From positions 22,949-86,948 of the forward strand of contig DASCMH010000013.1 of the NCBI GenBank assembly GCA_036010905.1: DNA of 64,000 nt. Direction: 5' to 3'. A program made the translations under genes and the position numbers. This DNA is from SMWD01 sp002729875 (GTDB taxonomy: Bacteria > Pseudomonadota > Gammaproteobacteria > Steroidobacterales > GCA-2729495). Within the stretch, counting starts at the first letter, position 1; every line of letters starts with the position of its first letter. This document shows positions 34,295 to 42,685 of this stretch, one piece after another. Below the pieces are notes generated by a model, which had not been told where the DNA came from, searched no databases, and was given only the letters and a program-made list of their open reading frames with translations.

Positions 34295-35401
34295 TTATTC
34301 GTGCTGCCGCACGACCCGCGTACCTACTCCGGTCAGAAGTTCGTAGGGACTCATACCTGCTTTACCGGCCAGTTCCTCTACCGTCTGGTTATGCCCCCAA
34401 AGCGTTACGACATCTCCTGGCCGGGCGTCGGGTACCTCGGTCAAATCAACACTGATCATGTCCATCGATACACGCCCTATAACCGGCACGTTTACATCAG
34501 CCACTTGCACCATGGCCCGATTCGATAACCGCCATGGATAGCCGTCAGCGTAACCGGCATTAACAACCCCGATGCGACTATCTCGCGTGGCGCTCCATTC
34601 AGACCCGTAACCCACTGTTCCGCCCTCAGGAAGGTCACGTACGACCAGCAGACGACCCTCAAATGACATCGCCGGTTTGAGCCCGCACTCAAGCGCTGTA
34701 CGGTTATTCAGTGGCGAAATGCCATACAGCATCAACCCGGGCCGTACCCAGTTGCGACCGGAATAGCGCATTAACGGTTCGGGATTTACGGTTTCCGGCC
34801 AGCCCAGCACTCCTGCTGAATTGGCAATACTGATGTCGCCATTCCAGGCACCGATCGCCTCAGCAAACAGGCTTAGCTGTTTCCCGGTCACATTGCGCTG
34901 AGTTTCATCCGCGCATGACAGGTGGGTCATCAGGCACATATCATGCGCGACCGCTCTGCTGTCACGCAGACGGTTAATCATCTCCGCAGTATTCGCCGGT
35001 GCAATACCCAACCGCCCCATGCCGCTGTCAATCTTGAGCCAGACACGCACGGACTCACCGGCAACCGCATTGGCCAGCATTGCAACCTGTTCCTCGTCAA
35101 ATACTACAACCTGCAGGTTATGCTCACGGGCCAGTGCAAGCGTTTCTGCATTGAGCGATCCGCTCAATACGACGATATCCTTATCTATACCTGCCTGACG
35201 CAACTCAAGTGCCGCTGCGAACCGGGCAACCCCGAAAGCATCGGCAGCCGCCAGCGTCCGGGCCGTGGCAATAAGACCGTGGCCGTATGCATTGGCCTTG
35301 ATAACAGCCAGCACCGGGCAACCCGGAGCGGCTGCATGGACACGTTGCAGATTGTGCCGCAGTGCCGTCGACCGAATTTTGGCGACGGCTGAAAATGTCA
35401 T
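34295..35401 (-). CDS. alr: Alanine racemase
   Basis: Makes D-alanine for peptidoglycan. The length is 368 residues. The PLP-binding Lys35 is in VIKANAYGHG and the second catalytic base Tyr265 is in VGYGSEW. Start codon shares one base with the dnaB stop (TAATG), so it is translationally coupled to dnaB, as in many gammaproteobacteria. Confidence 0.97.
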   Translation of the reverse strand: MTFSAVAKIRSTALRHNLQRVHAAAPGCPVLAVIKANAYGHGLIATARTLAAADAFGVARFAAALELRQAGIDKDIVVLSGSLNAETLALAREHNLQVVVFDEEQVAMLANAVAGESVRVWLKIDSGMGRLGIAPANTAEMINRLRDSRAVAHDMCLMTHLSCADETQRNVTGKQLSLFAEAIGAWNGDISIANSAGVLGWPETVNPEPLMRYSGRNWVRPGLMLYGISPLNNRTALECGLKPAMSFEGRLLVVRDLPEGGTVGYGSEWSATRDSRIGVVNAGYADGYPWRLSNRAMVQVADVNVPVIGRVSMDMISVDLTEVPDARPGDVVTLWGHNQTVEELAGKAGMSPYELLTGVGTRVVRQHE

Positions 35402-36792
35402 TAGAAGTCCTTGATTTCAGGCACGTAATTTTCGAATTTTGTGTACTGACCAAGAAATGTCAGTTGGAATTCACCCACCGGTCCATTCCGTTGCTTGGCA
35501 ATATGAATGTCCGCGATACCCTTGCGTGGCGTCTCCCTGTCATAGATTTCTTCGCGGGAAATGAAAACAATCAGGTCGGCATCTTGCTCAATGGCCCCCG
35601 ATTCACGCAGATCCGACATGATCGGTTTTTTCTCAGTGCGCTGTTCTACACTACGATTGAGCTGCGACAAAGCAATAATCGGCACTTCCAGCTCACGCGC
35701 CAGAGCCTTGAGGGAACGTGAAATCTCCGAGATCTCCGTCGCACGATTCTCGGTACTGCCGGCAACCTGCATAAGTTGCAGGTAATCAACGACGATTAGC
35801 GATAGCCCATGTTGTCGCTTGAGCCGCCTGGCGCGGGCACGAATATCAGTTGGCGACAGAGCTGGCGTATCATCAATAAACAGCGGCGCTTCCTGCATCA
35901 ACTGGATCGCTCCATTGATACGCGGCCAGTCTTCATCTTGCAAGCGGCCATTACGCAAACTCGACTGGTTCACACGACCGAGCGAAGAGATCATGCGTAA
36001 AGCGAGCTGCTCGGTCGACATCTCCATGCTGAAAACCGCGGTCGGTTGCTGCTCCGACTGATTCAGCGCGGCATTTTCGGCAATATTAAGCGCCAGTGTC
36101 GTTTTACCCATAGAAGGACGGCCCGCAACAATAATCAGGTCACCCTTTTGTAACCCGGCCGTCATTTGATCAAATTCGTTATATCCGGTAGCCAGCCCGG
36201 TCACGGCTTCCTGATTCTGATAACGCTCATCAATCTGGTCGATCGTCTTGCTGAGAACATGGCGCAGCTGCACAAAACCGCTGCCACGCCGTTGACCCTG
36301 CTCGGCAATCTCAAAGACCTTGCGCTCGGCTTCATCAACCAGTTCAGTAATTTGCCGGCCTTCCGTGTGATAAGCGCTGGCAGCTATTTCATTACCTGCC
36401 TGGATCAGGGCTCGTAATAATCCACGATCGTGGACAATCCGGGCGTAGTCGGCAACATTGGCGGCACTCGGGGTGTCCTGAACAAGACTGCCGAGGTAGC
36501 CAAGCCCGCCGACTTTATCCAACTGCTTGTGACTGTCAAAATATTCAGACAACGTAACCGCATCACACGGCTCGTTACGTTCGGACAAGGTACGAATGGC
36601 TGAAAAAATCAGCTGGTGATCAGGACGATAAAAATCGCTCTCGACAACACGGTCGGCAATACGATCCCAGGCGCTCTTGTCGAGCATAAGTCCGCCCAGT
36701 AAAGCCTGTTCAGCCTGAACGGAATTCGGTGGCAAATTCAGCCGATCCGTTTCAGTAACAAACTGCTCCTGATCTGGAATCGCACTTACCAT
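35401..36792 (-). CDS. dnaB: Replicative DNA helicase DnaB
   Basis: Hexameric helicase at the replication fork. The length, 463 residues, is normal. The N-terminal helical domain (about 25-130) is followed by a RecA-like domain with Walker A GRPSMGKT (224-231, Lys230) and the motifs VDYLQLM and SDLRESGAIEQDAD. No intein is inserted. It follows rplI by 15 bp. Confidence 0.97.
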   Translation of the reverse strand: MVSAIPDQEQFVTETDRLNLPPNSVQAEQALLGGLMLDKSAWDRIADRVVESDFYRPDHQLIFSAIRTLSERNEPCDAVTLSEYFDSHKQLDKVGGLGYLGSLVQDTPSAANVADYARIVHDRGLLRALIQAGNEIAASAYHTEGRQITELVDEAERKVFEIAEQGQRRGSGFVQLRHVLSKTIDQIDERYQNQEAVTGLATGYNEFDQMTAGLQKGDLIIVAGRPSMGKTTLALNIAENAALNQSEQQPTAVFSMEMSTEQLALRMISSLGRVNQSSLRNGRLQDEDWPRINGAIQLMQEAPLFIDDTPALSPTDIRARARRLKRQHGLSLIVVDYLQLMQVAGSTENRATEISEISRSLKALARELEVPIIALSQLNRSVEQRTEKKPIMSDLRESGAIEQDADLIVFISREEIYDRETPRKGIADIHIAKQRNGPVGEFQLTFLGQYTKFENYVPEIKDF

Positions 36793-36807
36793 TCGAATTG
36801 ATCAACC

Positions 36808-37356
36808 TCACTCTGTGTCTGCATCGTCCTGTGCCGGCTCTTCAGTTGCGTTTTCTTCATCCACTGCGCCCCCGGCATCTTCTTCGATCTCAATAATAGC
36901 AGGCGGCTCGCCATCCGAAATCACCTCAACCCGAATCATCACATTGAGATCTGACTGCAGGTGGATCTCGATCTCATGTTCCCCGAGCATGCGTATAGGT
37001 CCATCGGGCAGACGTACCTCACTACGTTCCACTGGTGCACCGGCAGCGACACAAGCCTCAGCAATATCAATCGTGCCGATCGAGCCGAACAATTTGCCTC
37101 CCGAGCCGGCATTGGCTGTGAGTTGCAAAGCCAATCCCTGGATATGCTTCGCGCGATCCTGTGCCGAGGCCAATTCAGAGGCCTGCTTGCGCTCAAGTTC
37201 TGCGCGCCGCTCTTCGAAGATCGCTATATTCTCGGGCGTTGCCAGCGTCGCCTTGCCCTTGGGTAGCAGGAAATTACGCCCGTAACCCGAGCGCACCTTG
37301 ACGCAATCCCCGATATTGCCGAGATTTTCCACCTTTTCTAACAGGATGATGTCCAT
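36808..37356 (-). CDS. rplI: Large ribosomal subunit protein bL9 with acidic tail
   Basis: A 182-residue L9. The N-terminal domain MDIILLEKVENLGNIGDCVKV with the GRNFLLPKGKA loop, the long connecting helix and the C-terminal domain end near residue 149. E. coli L9 is 149 residues; here about 33 more residues, almost all Glu, Asp, Ala and Pro (IIEIEEDAGGAVDEENATEE and onward), form a disordered acidic tail. S6 in the same operon is extended likewise. Start ATG is preceded by GGAGAA. Confidence 0.96.
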   Translation of the reverse strand: MDIILLEKVENLGNIGDCVKVRSGYGRNFLLPKGKATLATPENIAIFEERRAELERKQASELASAQDRAKHIQGLALQLTANAGSGGKLFGSIGTIDIAEACVAAGAPVERSEVRLPDGPIRMLGEHEIEIHLQSDLNVMIRVEVISDGEPPAIIEIEEDAGGAVDEENATEEPAQDDADTE

Positions 37357-37396
37357 TGTTGTCGTTCTCCATCGACCGACTGATTATTAAACCATA

Positions 37397-38272
37397 TTAA
37401 ATCGCTGTTGCCCGGCGCAAACTAAACCAATTGTCTATAAACCCAACCATGGCAAACAAAAAAAACAAAATAATAAGAAAACCCGGGCCCATCATCGCCG
37501 GCAAATATACCGGAATCAGCAGATACCACGGCAACTTCCGTTTCGCAACATGCCAGTGCAAGACGGCAATGCCCTGAAACAAAAAACCGAAGCTGGCAAC
37601 CAGTAACAGGTTTGCGGCCAGCGGCTGCATTCCAAGTAGCGATCCAATCCCGGCCACGGCTGCAATACCACCGACTACATAACCAAGCCGCAGATCTAAA
37701 AACTGCTCCCGGGTCGAAACGCCACCGACATTACCCACCCACCAGCAACCCAGCAGCAATGCAACAATCGAACTGGCCAGTGTACCGGCGATGAGCAGGC
37801 CGCTCATATACGGCACCAACTCCATGATCGCATTCACAACCGTCAGTTCGACATTGAGTGCCTGCATCTGCTCGATAATAATCTGTAGTATCGGCCCCCA
37901 GAATTCCGCCGGGTTACCCACCAGGGCAGCAAAGCCGATAAGCGCCAGGCAGCCCAATACGATGATCGCCTGTATCGTCAGGATCAAGGATCCGTACAGG
38001 CCGGTCAAGCCGCCCATTAACAGCGCGATACCCCAGGTCGAAACACTGCTGAACAGGACCTGCGCAACACCATCACCAACCATAACCGTCAAACCCAACA
38101 CTAAAACCAGTGCAATCAGGCAATCCAGCAGGCTCTCGCGCCAACCCTTTTGGATCGCCACACACACGACGATGGCTGCGCTGATAACCCCGAATAATGG
38201 CAGCAGCGTCGCGATAAGCGCGACCCGTGCGATCCGTCGTTCAATAAGCCAGGCACCTATAGCTGAACGCAC
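37397..38272 (-). CDS. DUF2232-family membrane protein
   Basis: A 291-residue membrane protein with about seven to eight hydrophobic helices, the DUF2232 (YybS-like) protein usually found between rpsR and rplI in gammaproteobacteria other than enterics. The C-terminal signature GFLFQGIAVLHWHVAKRKLP, followed by a final helix and YLPAMMGPGFLIILFFLFAM, is typical. Function unknown. Start is GTG at 38272. It lies 41 bp after rpsR and 40 bp before rplI. Confidence 0.85.
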   Translation of the reverse strand: MRSAIGAWLIERRIARVALIATLLPLFGVISAAIVVCVAIQKGWRESLLDCLIALVLVLGLTVMVGDGVAQVLFSSVSTWGIALLMGGLTGLYGSLILTIQAIIVLGCLALIGFAALVGNPAEFWGPILQIIIEQMQALNVELTVVNAIMELVPYMSGLLIAGTLASSIVALLLGCWWVGNVGGVSTREQFLDLRLGYVVGGIAAVAGIGSLLGMQPLAANLLLVASFGFLFQGIAVLHWHVAKRKLPWYLLIPVYLPAMMGPGFLIILFFLFAMVGFIDNWFSLRRATAI

Positions 38273-38313
38273 AGGGTCAACTCCGGCCAGCCGACTGCCG
38301 ATGCAACCGCTGA

Positions 38314-38538
38314 TTAATGCTTATCGGTGTACGGCAGCAAGGCAAGATAGCGTGCCCGCTTAACAGCGGTGGCTAACTGCCGCTGGTAATTTGTTTTGGT
38401 GCCCGTAATACGACTCGGTACAATCTTTCCGGTTTCGGTAATGTAATTGCGTAGCGTTTCGAGATCCTTGTAATCGATCTCCGTTACACCATCCGCGGTA
38501 AAGCGGCAATATTTACGGCGTCTGAAATATCTGCTCAT
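38314..38538 (-). CDS. rpsR: Small ribosomal subunit protein bS18
   Basis: A 74-residue ribosomal protein, same size as E. coli S18, with N-terminus MSRYFRRRKYCRFTADGV and the conserved VPSRITGTKTNYQRQLATAV stretch. It forms a heterodimer with S6. It is 14 bp after rpsF; no priB lies between them, unlike in E. coli. Confidence 0.97.
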   Translation of the reverse strand: MSRYFRRRKYCRFTADGVTEIDYKDLETLRNYITETGKIVPSRITGTKTNYQRQLATAVKRARYLALLPYTDKH

Positions 38539-38552
38539 GACAAATAACCTCG

Positions 38553-39083
38553 TTAACTGTCAGCGTCTTTAAGAGTGTCTGTTTGCTGGTCGGTATCAAC
38601 CGGTGCGCTATCCGCAACTTCAGCGGGCGGCACATCATCGGCCACTTCCTCGGCCACTTCCTCACTGGCAACCGGTTCCGACTCAGGCATGTCACCCGCA
38701 GAGCCAGTCTCACCGTAGCCTCGCGATTCCGATGCCCTGGGCTTGGGAACTTCTGACTTCACCTCCCCCGACTTGGCCAGTGGCGATGGTTCAGTGACTG
38801 CCGAGTCACGCTTGATCACCAGATGGCGCAAAACAGCATCGCTGAACTTAAAGGCGCCGAGAATTTCCTCAAGCGCAGCCTGTGTGCACTCGATGTTCAT
38901 CAGAACGTAATGTGCCTTGTGCAGCTTGGCAACCATGTGGGTGAGTTGCCGACGGCCCCAGTCTTCGAGACGGTGTACCTGGCCGCCACTGGATTTGACC
39001 ATTTCGCCGTAGCGCTCGGTCATCGCGGCAACCTGTTCGCTCTGATCCGGATGGACCAGGAATACTATTTCATAATGTCGCAT
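38553..39083 (-). CDS. rpsF: Small ribosomal subunit protein bS6 with long acidic tail
   Basis: A 176-residue S6, clearly longer than the about 131 residues of E. coli. The core (residues 1-93) starts MRHYEIVFLVHPDQSEQV and has VYRLEDWGRRQL-like residues 36-47 (VHRLEDWGRRQL). Residues 94-176 are a Ser/Pro/Glu/Val-rich tail, e.g. ASEEVAEEVADDVPPAE, almost certainly disordered. E. coli S6 receives post-translational glutamates at its C-terminus, so an encoded acidic tail may play a similar part. Candidate promoter at 39156-39184. Confidence 0.96.
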   Translation of the reverse strand: MRHYEIVFLVHPDQSEQVAAMTERYGEMVKSSGGQVHRLEDWGRRQLTHMVAKLHKAHYVLMNIECTQAALEEILGAFKFSDAVLRHLVIKRDSAVTEPSPLAKSGEVKSEVPKPRASESRGYGETGSAGDMPESEPVASEEVAEEVADDVPPAEVADSAPVDTDQQTDTLKDADS

Positions 39084-39155
39084 TGTTGCTCCCTATGGAT
39101 GAATGCCACCCACTTCTGTGGTGCAGCAAGGAGGCCCGCTTTCACGGGATCGGGA

Positions 39156-39184
39156 ATGCTACCGAACCGGAGCGCCGCGAGCAA
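39156..39184 (-). promoter_or_regulatory. Candidate rpsF operon promoter
   Basis: On the minus strand TTGCTC (39184-39179) and TAGCAT (39161-39156) are 17 bp apart, followed by a GC-rich discriminator (TCCCGATCCCG), as is common in ribosomal-protein promoters. The start would be near 39149. Confidence 0.5.
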
Positions 39185-39185
39185 G

Positions 39186-39204
39186 AAAAATCGGTCCGGA
39201 GACC
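39186..39204 (-). terminator. Short terminator-like hairpin after rlmB
   Basis: On the minus strand GGTC-TCCG-GACC (tetraloop UCCG, a stable type) is followed by GATTTTTCTT. The stem is only four to five pairs. It would end the rnr-rlmB transcript just before the rpsF promoter. Confidence 0.4.
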
Positions 39205-39244
39205 ATTAAGACCGCCAATTTGCTGGGGGCTTTCACTGGGCGGA

Positions 39245-39320
39245 ATTTTGTATCCGTATACCCTGCCAAAATCTTTAAGTCGCTTTAGCGGCGTTTTGGA
39301 AAGGTATACGGATACAAAAT
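39245..39320. repeat. 76-bp palindrome with perfect 18-bp arms
   Basis: The arms are ATTTTGTATCCGTATACC (39245-39262) and its exact reverse complement (39303-39320), with a 40-bp spacer. Inside the spacer, CCAAAA (39266-39271) and TTTTGG (39294-39299) form a second pair on the same centre of symmetry, and CGCTTTAGCG (39281-39290) lies close to the centre. No T-run follows on either strand. It is 114 bp beyond the rlmB stop and 161 bp before the rpsF start. Confidence 0.9.
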
Positions 39321-39434
39321 ACCTTGGACAGATTGGGGCACAACACTGGAAATTATGATCAGGATGGCCCGGTTGGGTGGCACGCGCACCTGACATCCGT
39401 CATCATTCCACGATGGTGTCGAGGCAAGAAAAAA

Positions 39435-40196
39435 TCAACCACCCCCCCGCTGCCTCACCGCCTCATACAAACAAACACCAGCCGCAACCGAAATATTCAA
39501 ACTCTCGACACTGCCAACCATCGGTAAACTCACCAACGTATCGCAGTGCTCACGAGTCAGGCGCCGCAAACCACGCCCTTCCGCACCCAACACCAGCCCA
39601 ACCGGCTGGTTTAGATCAGTGTTGAACAAGGTCATCTCGGCAGCACCATCGGTGCCCACCATCCAGATGCCGGCATCGCGCATGCCATCCATAAAGCGAA
39701 CCAGGTTACCGACCTGGGCCACCAACTGCGTTTCAGCGGCCCCGGCAGCAACTTTGCTGACGGTCGCCGTCATCCCGACACCCCGGCTGCGCGCCATGAC
39801 TACCAGGTCCACACCGGCGGCATCGGCAGAACGTAAACAGGCACCGAAATTACGCGGGTCCTCAATACCGTCCAGGACCAGCAACAAGGGTTGCTCCAAT
39901 TTTTCAATATGCTCCCGGGCTTCGGCCTCACCGAGCATGATTGACGGACTGACCAGTGCCGCCACACCCTGATGTTTAGCTGTCCCGGTCAGTTCATCAA
40001 GCCGTGCCGCGGCAACCCGGCGCACTTCCGCAGCCGCATGCTCAAGGCGCTCACCAATACGTTCAAACCGTTTCGTTCCCAGGTTTTGCTGGAGATAAAC
40101 CTTCAGCACCCGTTCAGGCGCACGAGCGAGTAAGGCACCGACAGCATTGATGCCGTAAATGACCCGCGGCTCTGCCTGCGATTGCCGACGCTTCAC
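39435..40196 (-). CDS. rlmB: 23S rRNA (guanosine2251-2'-O)-methyltransferase
   Basis: SPOUT-family enzyme methylating G2251 in the P loop of 23S rRNA. The length is 253 residues. The N-terminal substrate-binding domain (VIYGINAVGALLARAPERV) is followed by the knot domain with LDGIEDPRNFGACLRSADAAG, LVLGAEGRGLRRL and LPMVGSVESLNISVAAG. Its start overlaps the rnr stop by 4 bp, so rnr-rlmB is an operon as in E. coli. Confidence 0.96.
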   Translation of the reverse strand: MKRRQSQAEPRVIYGINAVGALLARAPERVLKVYLQQNLGTKRFERIGERLEHAAAEVRRVAAARLDELTGTAKHQGVAALVSPSIMLGEAEAREHIEKLEQPLLLVLDGIEDPRNFGACLRSADAAGVDLVVMARSRGVGMTATVSKVAAGAAETQLVAQVGNLVRFMDGMRDAGIWMVGTDGAAEMTLFNTDLNQPVGLVLGAEGRGLRRLTREHCDTLVSLPMVGSVESLNISVAAGVCLYEAVRQRGGG

Positions 40197-42436
40197 GGTG
40201 CGCGGTGCCTCCGGCCTGGCCTGTTCCGCGGCCGGGCACGGCCGGAAGATGCTGATACCTCCTCGACCAATTCAAAATCAATCCTGGCCTGTTCGATGCT
40301 GACCCGTATCACCTGCACCTGCACGGCCTGACCAAGCTCAAAACTCTTGCCGGTACGTTCGCCGGTCATCCGTAACCCACCGGCTTCACAATGATAATAA
40401 TCGTGACCGATACTCGATACATGCACGAGGCCATCGACATACAGATCGTCAAGCGTCACAAACAAACCAAAGTGCGTAACGCCGGTCACCACACCCGGCA
40501 AAATATCGCCGATACGCTCCTGCATATAAGCGCATTTGAGCCGCGCATCCACATGGCGCGTAGCCTCTTCCGCGCGCCGCTCAAGCATCGAGCATAGTCG
40601 CCCGGCCTGCTCCATCGCCGCCGCATCATAGCCAAAGGCACCCGGCTTGTTGCCATCGATGATATGCCCGATACCACGATGGATGAGCAGATCCGGGTAG
40701 CGTCGGATGGGCGAAGTGAAATGCGCATAGTTGCTGAGGCCAAGCCCAAAATGACCGATATTGGTTGGCTGATAAACGGCCTGACTCAGACTCCGCAATA
40801 CAGCTACGGCCAGCGACGCATAGTCAGGCCGACCGGTAATTTTCTGCAGCACCCGGTTCAAGTGCAGCGGATCCTTCCGGGCCTGCTCGGGAATGCTGAT
40901 GCCCAGGGTCTGCAGCATCAGGCGCAATTCGTCAAAACGGTCCGCTTCGGGGCCATCATGAACACGAAATAAAGTTGCCAGGCGATGTTTACGCAACAAC
41001 CGGGCAGCCTCGACGTTGGCCGCAATCATGCATTCCTCGATCAATCGGTGCGCATCGTTACGCACCCGCCGCACGATACGCTCAATCTGGCCGCTCTTAT
41101 TCAGTTCGACGGCCACCTCGGGCAAATCCAGGTCGAGAGCCCCGCGACGCTGCCTCGCTCGTTCAAGCGACTTATAAACTCCATATAAATTATTGATTTG
41201 CGAGAGATACTTAAAGCCCTTAAGCTTTTTACCAGCAGGCTTCCCGCGCTGCAAACAATCCACCTCATGGTAGGTCAGACGGGCAGCCGAGCGCATGATA
41301 GCGCGGTAAAATCGGGACTGCGTGACCTTGCCCTGCTCCGTCAGGTGCATATCACACACCATGCACAGCCGCTCAACATTCGGTTTCAACGAACAAAGCC
41401 CGTTGGACAATGACTCCGGCAGCATCGGCACCACGCGATCGGCGAAATACACCGAGGTACCGCGCTGACGGGCTTCGCTATCGAGAGGGCTGTCAGGTTG
41501 AACGTAATGTGACACATCGGCAATGGCGACAACCAGCCGCCAGCCGTCTGCGGATCGTTCACCATACACAGCATCATCAAAATCACGGGCATCAGCACCA
41601 TCAATGGTGACCAGCGGCATATCGCGCAAATCAACCCGATCATGCTTATCGGCGCTACGAACCCGATCACCCAATGTCTGTGCCGCAGCCCGGGTTGCCG
41701 CATTCCACTCGGTCGGAATTTCGAATTGTTCGAGCGCAATATCAGTCAACATACCCGGATCGTCAGGACTGCCGAGAATCCGCACCACTTTGCCCTGACC
41801 TTCATGGCGCGCAGACGGATACTCGGTGATCTCAAGCTTCACGAGTTCGCCGGATTTCGCGTCACCGCGCTGGTGAGACGGCACGATGAAGGTGTGCGGC
41901 ACGCGTCCGCTTTCGACAACATAACCGACCCCATGCTCTCGCTGGTACTGTCCGACCACGGTTTGCTTGCCCCGTTGGAGAATCTCAACGAGGGTGCCCG
42001 CATATTTGCCGTTACGCATGGTTGAACCAACGCGTACCGCTACCCGGTCACCGTTTAACAATGCCCGCATTTCCTGGAACGGCAGGTAGACATCGGTCGA
42101 ACCATCGTCGGGCAGCAAAAACCCATAACCATCCGGATGCGCTGAGACGATACCGGTCAAGGCATCGATTTTCTTCAACAGGCAATATTCAGCCTGACGA
42201 TTGATCAATAATTGCCCCCCGGAGACAAGGCGCTGCAATTGACGCCGTAATGCCTTGCGCGGCTTATCGCCCTGCACCGCAAGCAATTCGGCCAGGGTAC
42301 CGAATGGCATCGGGACACCGCGTTGCTCAAGCGCCTGCATGATTGCCCCCGGCTCAGGAACCGGATGCTGATAGCTCGATTGCTCAGATCGCCGGGAACT
42401 GCCCTTGCGCCGTGGTGGCTGTCTGCGCTTCGCCAC
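40193..42436 (-). CDS. rnr: Ribonuclease R
   Basis: Processive 3'-5' exoribonuclease that degrades structured RNA. The length is 747 residues, somewhat shorter than E. coli RNase R (813), the difference being in the basic tail. Order: basic N-terminus and helix-turn-helix (1-80), cold-shock domains, the RNB catalytic domain with the metal site DGADARDFDDAV, and a C-terminal S1 domain (GVVTGVTHFGLFVTLDDLYV). The tail is short and Arg-rich. No nsrR gene precedes it; tRNA-Leu lies upstream on the other strand. Confidence 0.96.
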   Translation of the reverse strand: MAKRRQPPRRKGSSRRSEQSSYQHPVPEPGAIMQALEQRGVPMPFGTLAELLAVQGDKPRKALRRQLQRLVSGGQLLINRQAEYCLLKKIDALTGIVSAHPDGYGFLLPDDGSTDVYLPFQEMRALLNGDRVAVRVGSTMRNGKYAGTLVEILQRGKQTVVGQYQREHGVGYVVESGRVPHTFIVPSHQRGDAKSGELVKLEITEYPSARHEGQGKVVRILGSPDDPGMLTDIALEQFEIPTEWNAATRAAAQTLGDRVRSADKHDRVDLRDMPLVTIDGADARDFDDAVYGERSADGWRLVVAIADVSHYVQPDSPLDSEARQRGTSVYFADRVVPMLPESLSNGLCSLKPNVERLCMVCDMHLTEQGKVTQSRFYRAIMRSAARLTYHEVDCLQRGKPAGKKLKGFKYLSQINNLYGVYKSLERARQRRGALDLDLPEVAVELNKSGQIERIVRRVRNDAHRLIEECMIAANVEAARLLRKHRLATLFRVHDGPEADRFDELRLMLQTLGISIPEQARKDPLHLNRVLQKITGRPDYASLAVAVLRSLSQAVYQPTNIGHFGLGLSNYAHFTSPIRRYPDLLIHRGIGHIIDGNKPGAFGYDAAAMEQAGRLCSMLERRAEEATRHVDARLKCAYMQERIGDILPGVVTGVTHFGLFVTLDDLYVDGLVHVSSIGHDYYHCEAGGLRMTGERTGKSFELGQAVQVQVIRVSIEQARIDFELVEEVSASSGRARPRNRPGRRHRAP

Positions 42437-42464
42437 TTAGTTGTTATTTGCCTGATGCATCGCG

Positions 42465-42493
42465 TTGACAAGGATACAGGCTGCCAGTACAGT
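42465..42493 (+). promoter_or_regulatory. Strong promoter of tRNA-Leu(CAG)
   Basis: A perfect TTGACA (42465-42470) and TACAGT (42488-42493) are separated by 17 bp, followed by a GC-rich discriminator (CCCGCCACCC), the usual form of a stringently controlled stable-RNA promoter. Transcription would start near 42500, 36 bases before the mature tRNA. Confidence 0.8.
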
Positions 42494-42535
42494 CCCGCCA
42501 CCCGCTGATTCGTGATCAAGCGAATCATGATCAGT

Positions 42536-42622
<87 letters not shown>

Positions 42623-42685
42623 TCATGACCTGTGATCAGCGCTGGTTCCTGCCATGCGCCCAATTCCCACCGAATCTGCAACGCG

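Larger units (their letters stand above)
39084..39434. other. Noncoding region between rlmB and rpsF
   Basis: No gene. In transcription order (minus strand) it holds a 76-bp imperfect palindrome (39320-39245), a short terminator-like hairpin (39204-39186), a candidate rpsF promoter (39184-39156) and an about 65-base leader with a CCCG-TGAAAG-CGGG hairpin and CTCC/GGGAG pairing in front of rpsF. The leader could be an S6:S18 autoregulatory site, which is known upstream of rpsF in many bacteria, but I cannot confirm the motif. Confidence 0.6.

Noticed and set aside
34264..34310. GCGGCA ... TGCCGC inverted repeat between the FHA gene and alr as a two-way terminator.
   Set aside because: The arms are only six bases with a 35-base gap and no T-runs, and one arm is inside the alr coding sequence.
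39245..39320. Invertible promoter element flanked by inverted repeats.
   Set aside because: The 40-bp spacer is too short for known site-specific inversion, no recombinase gene is nearby, and the spacer itself shares the symmetry, which fits a palindrome better.
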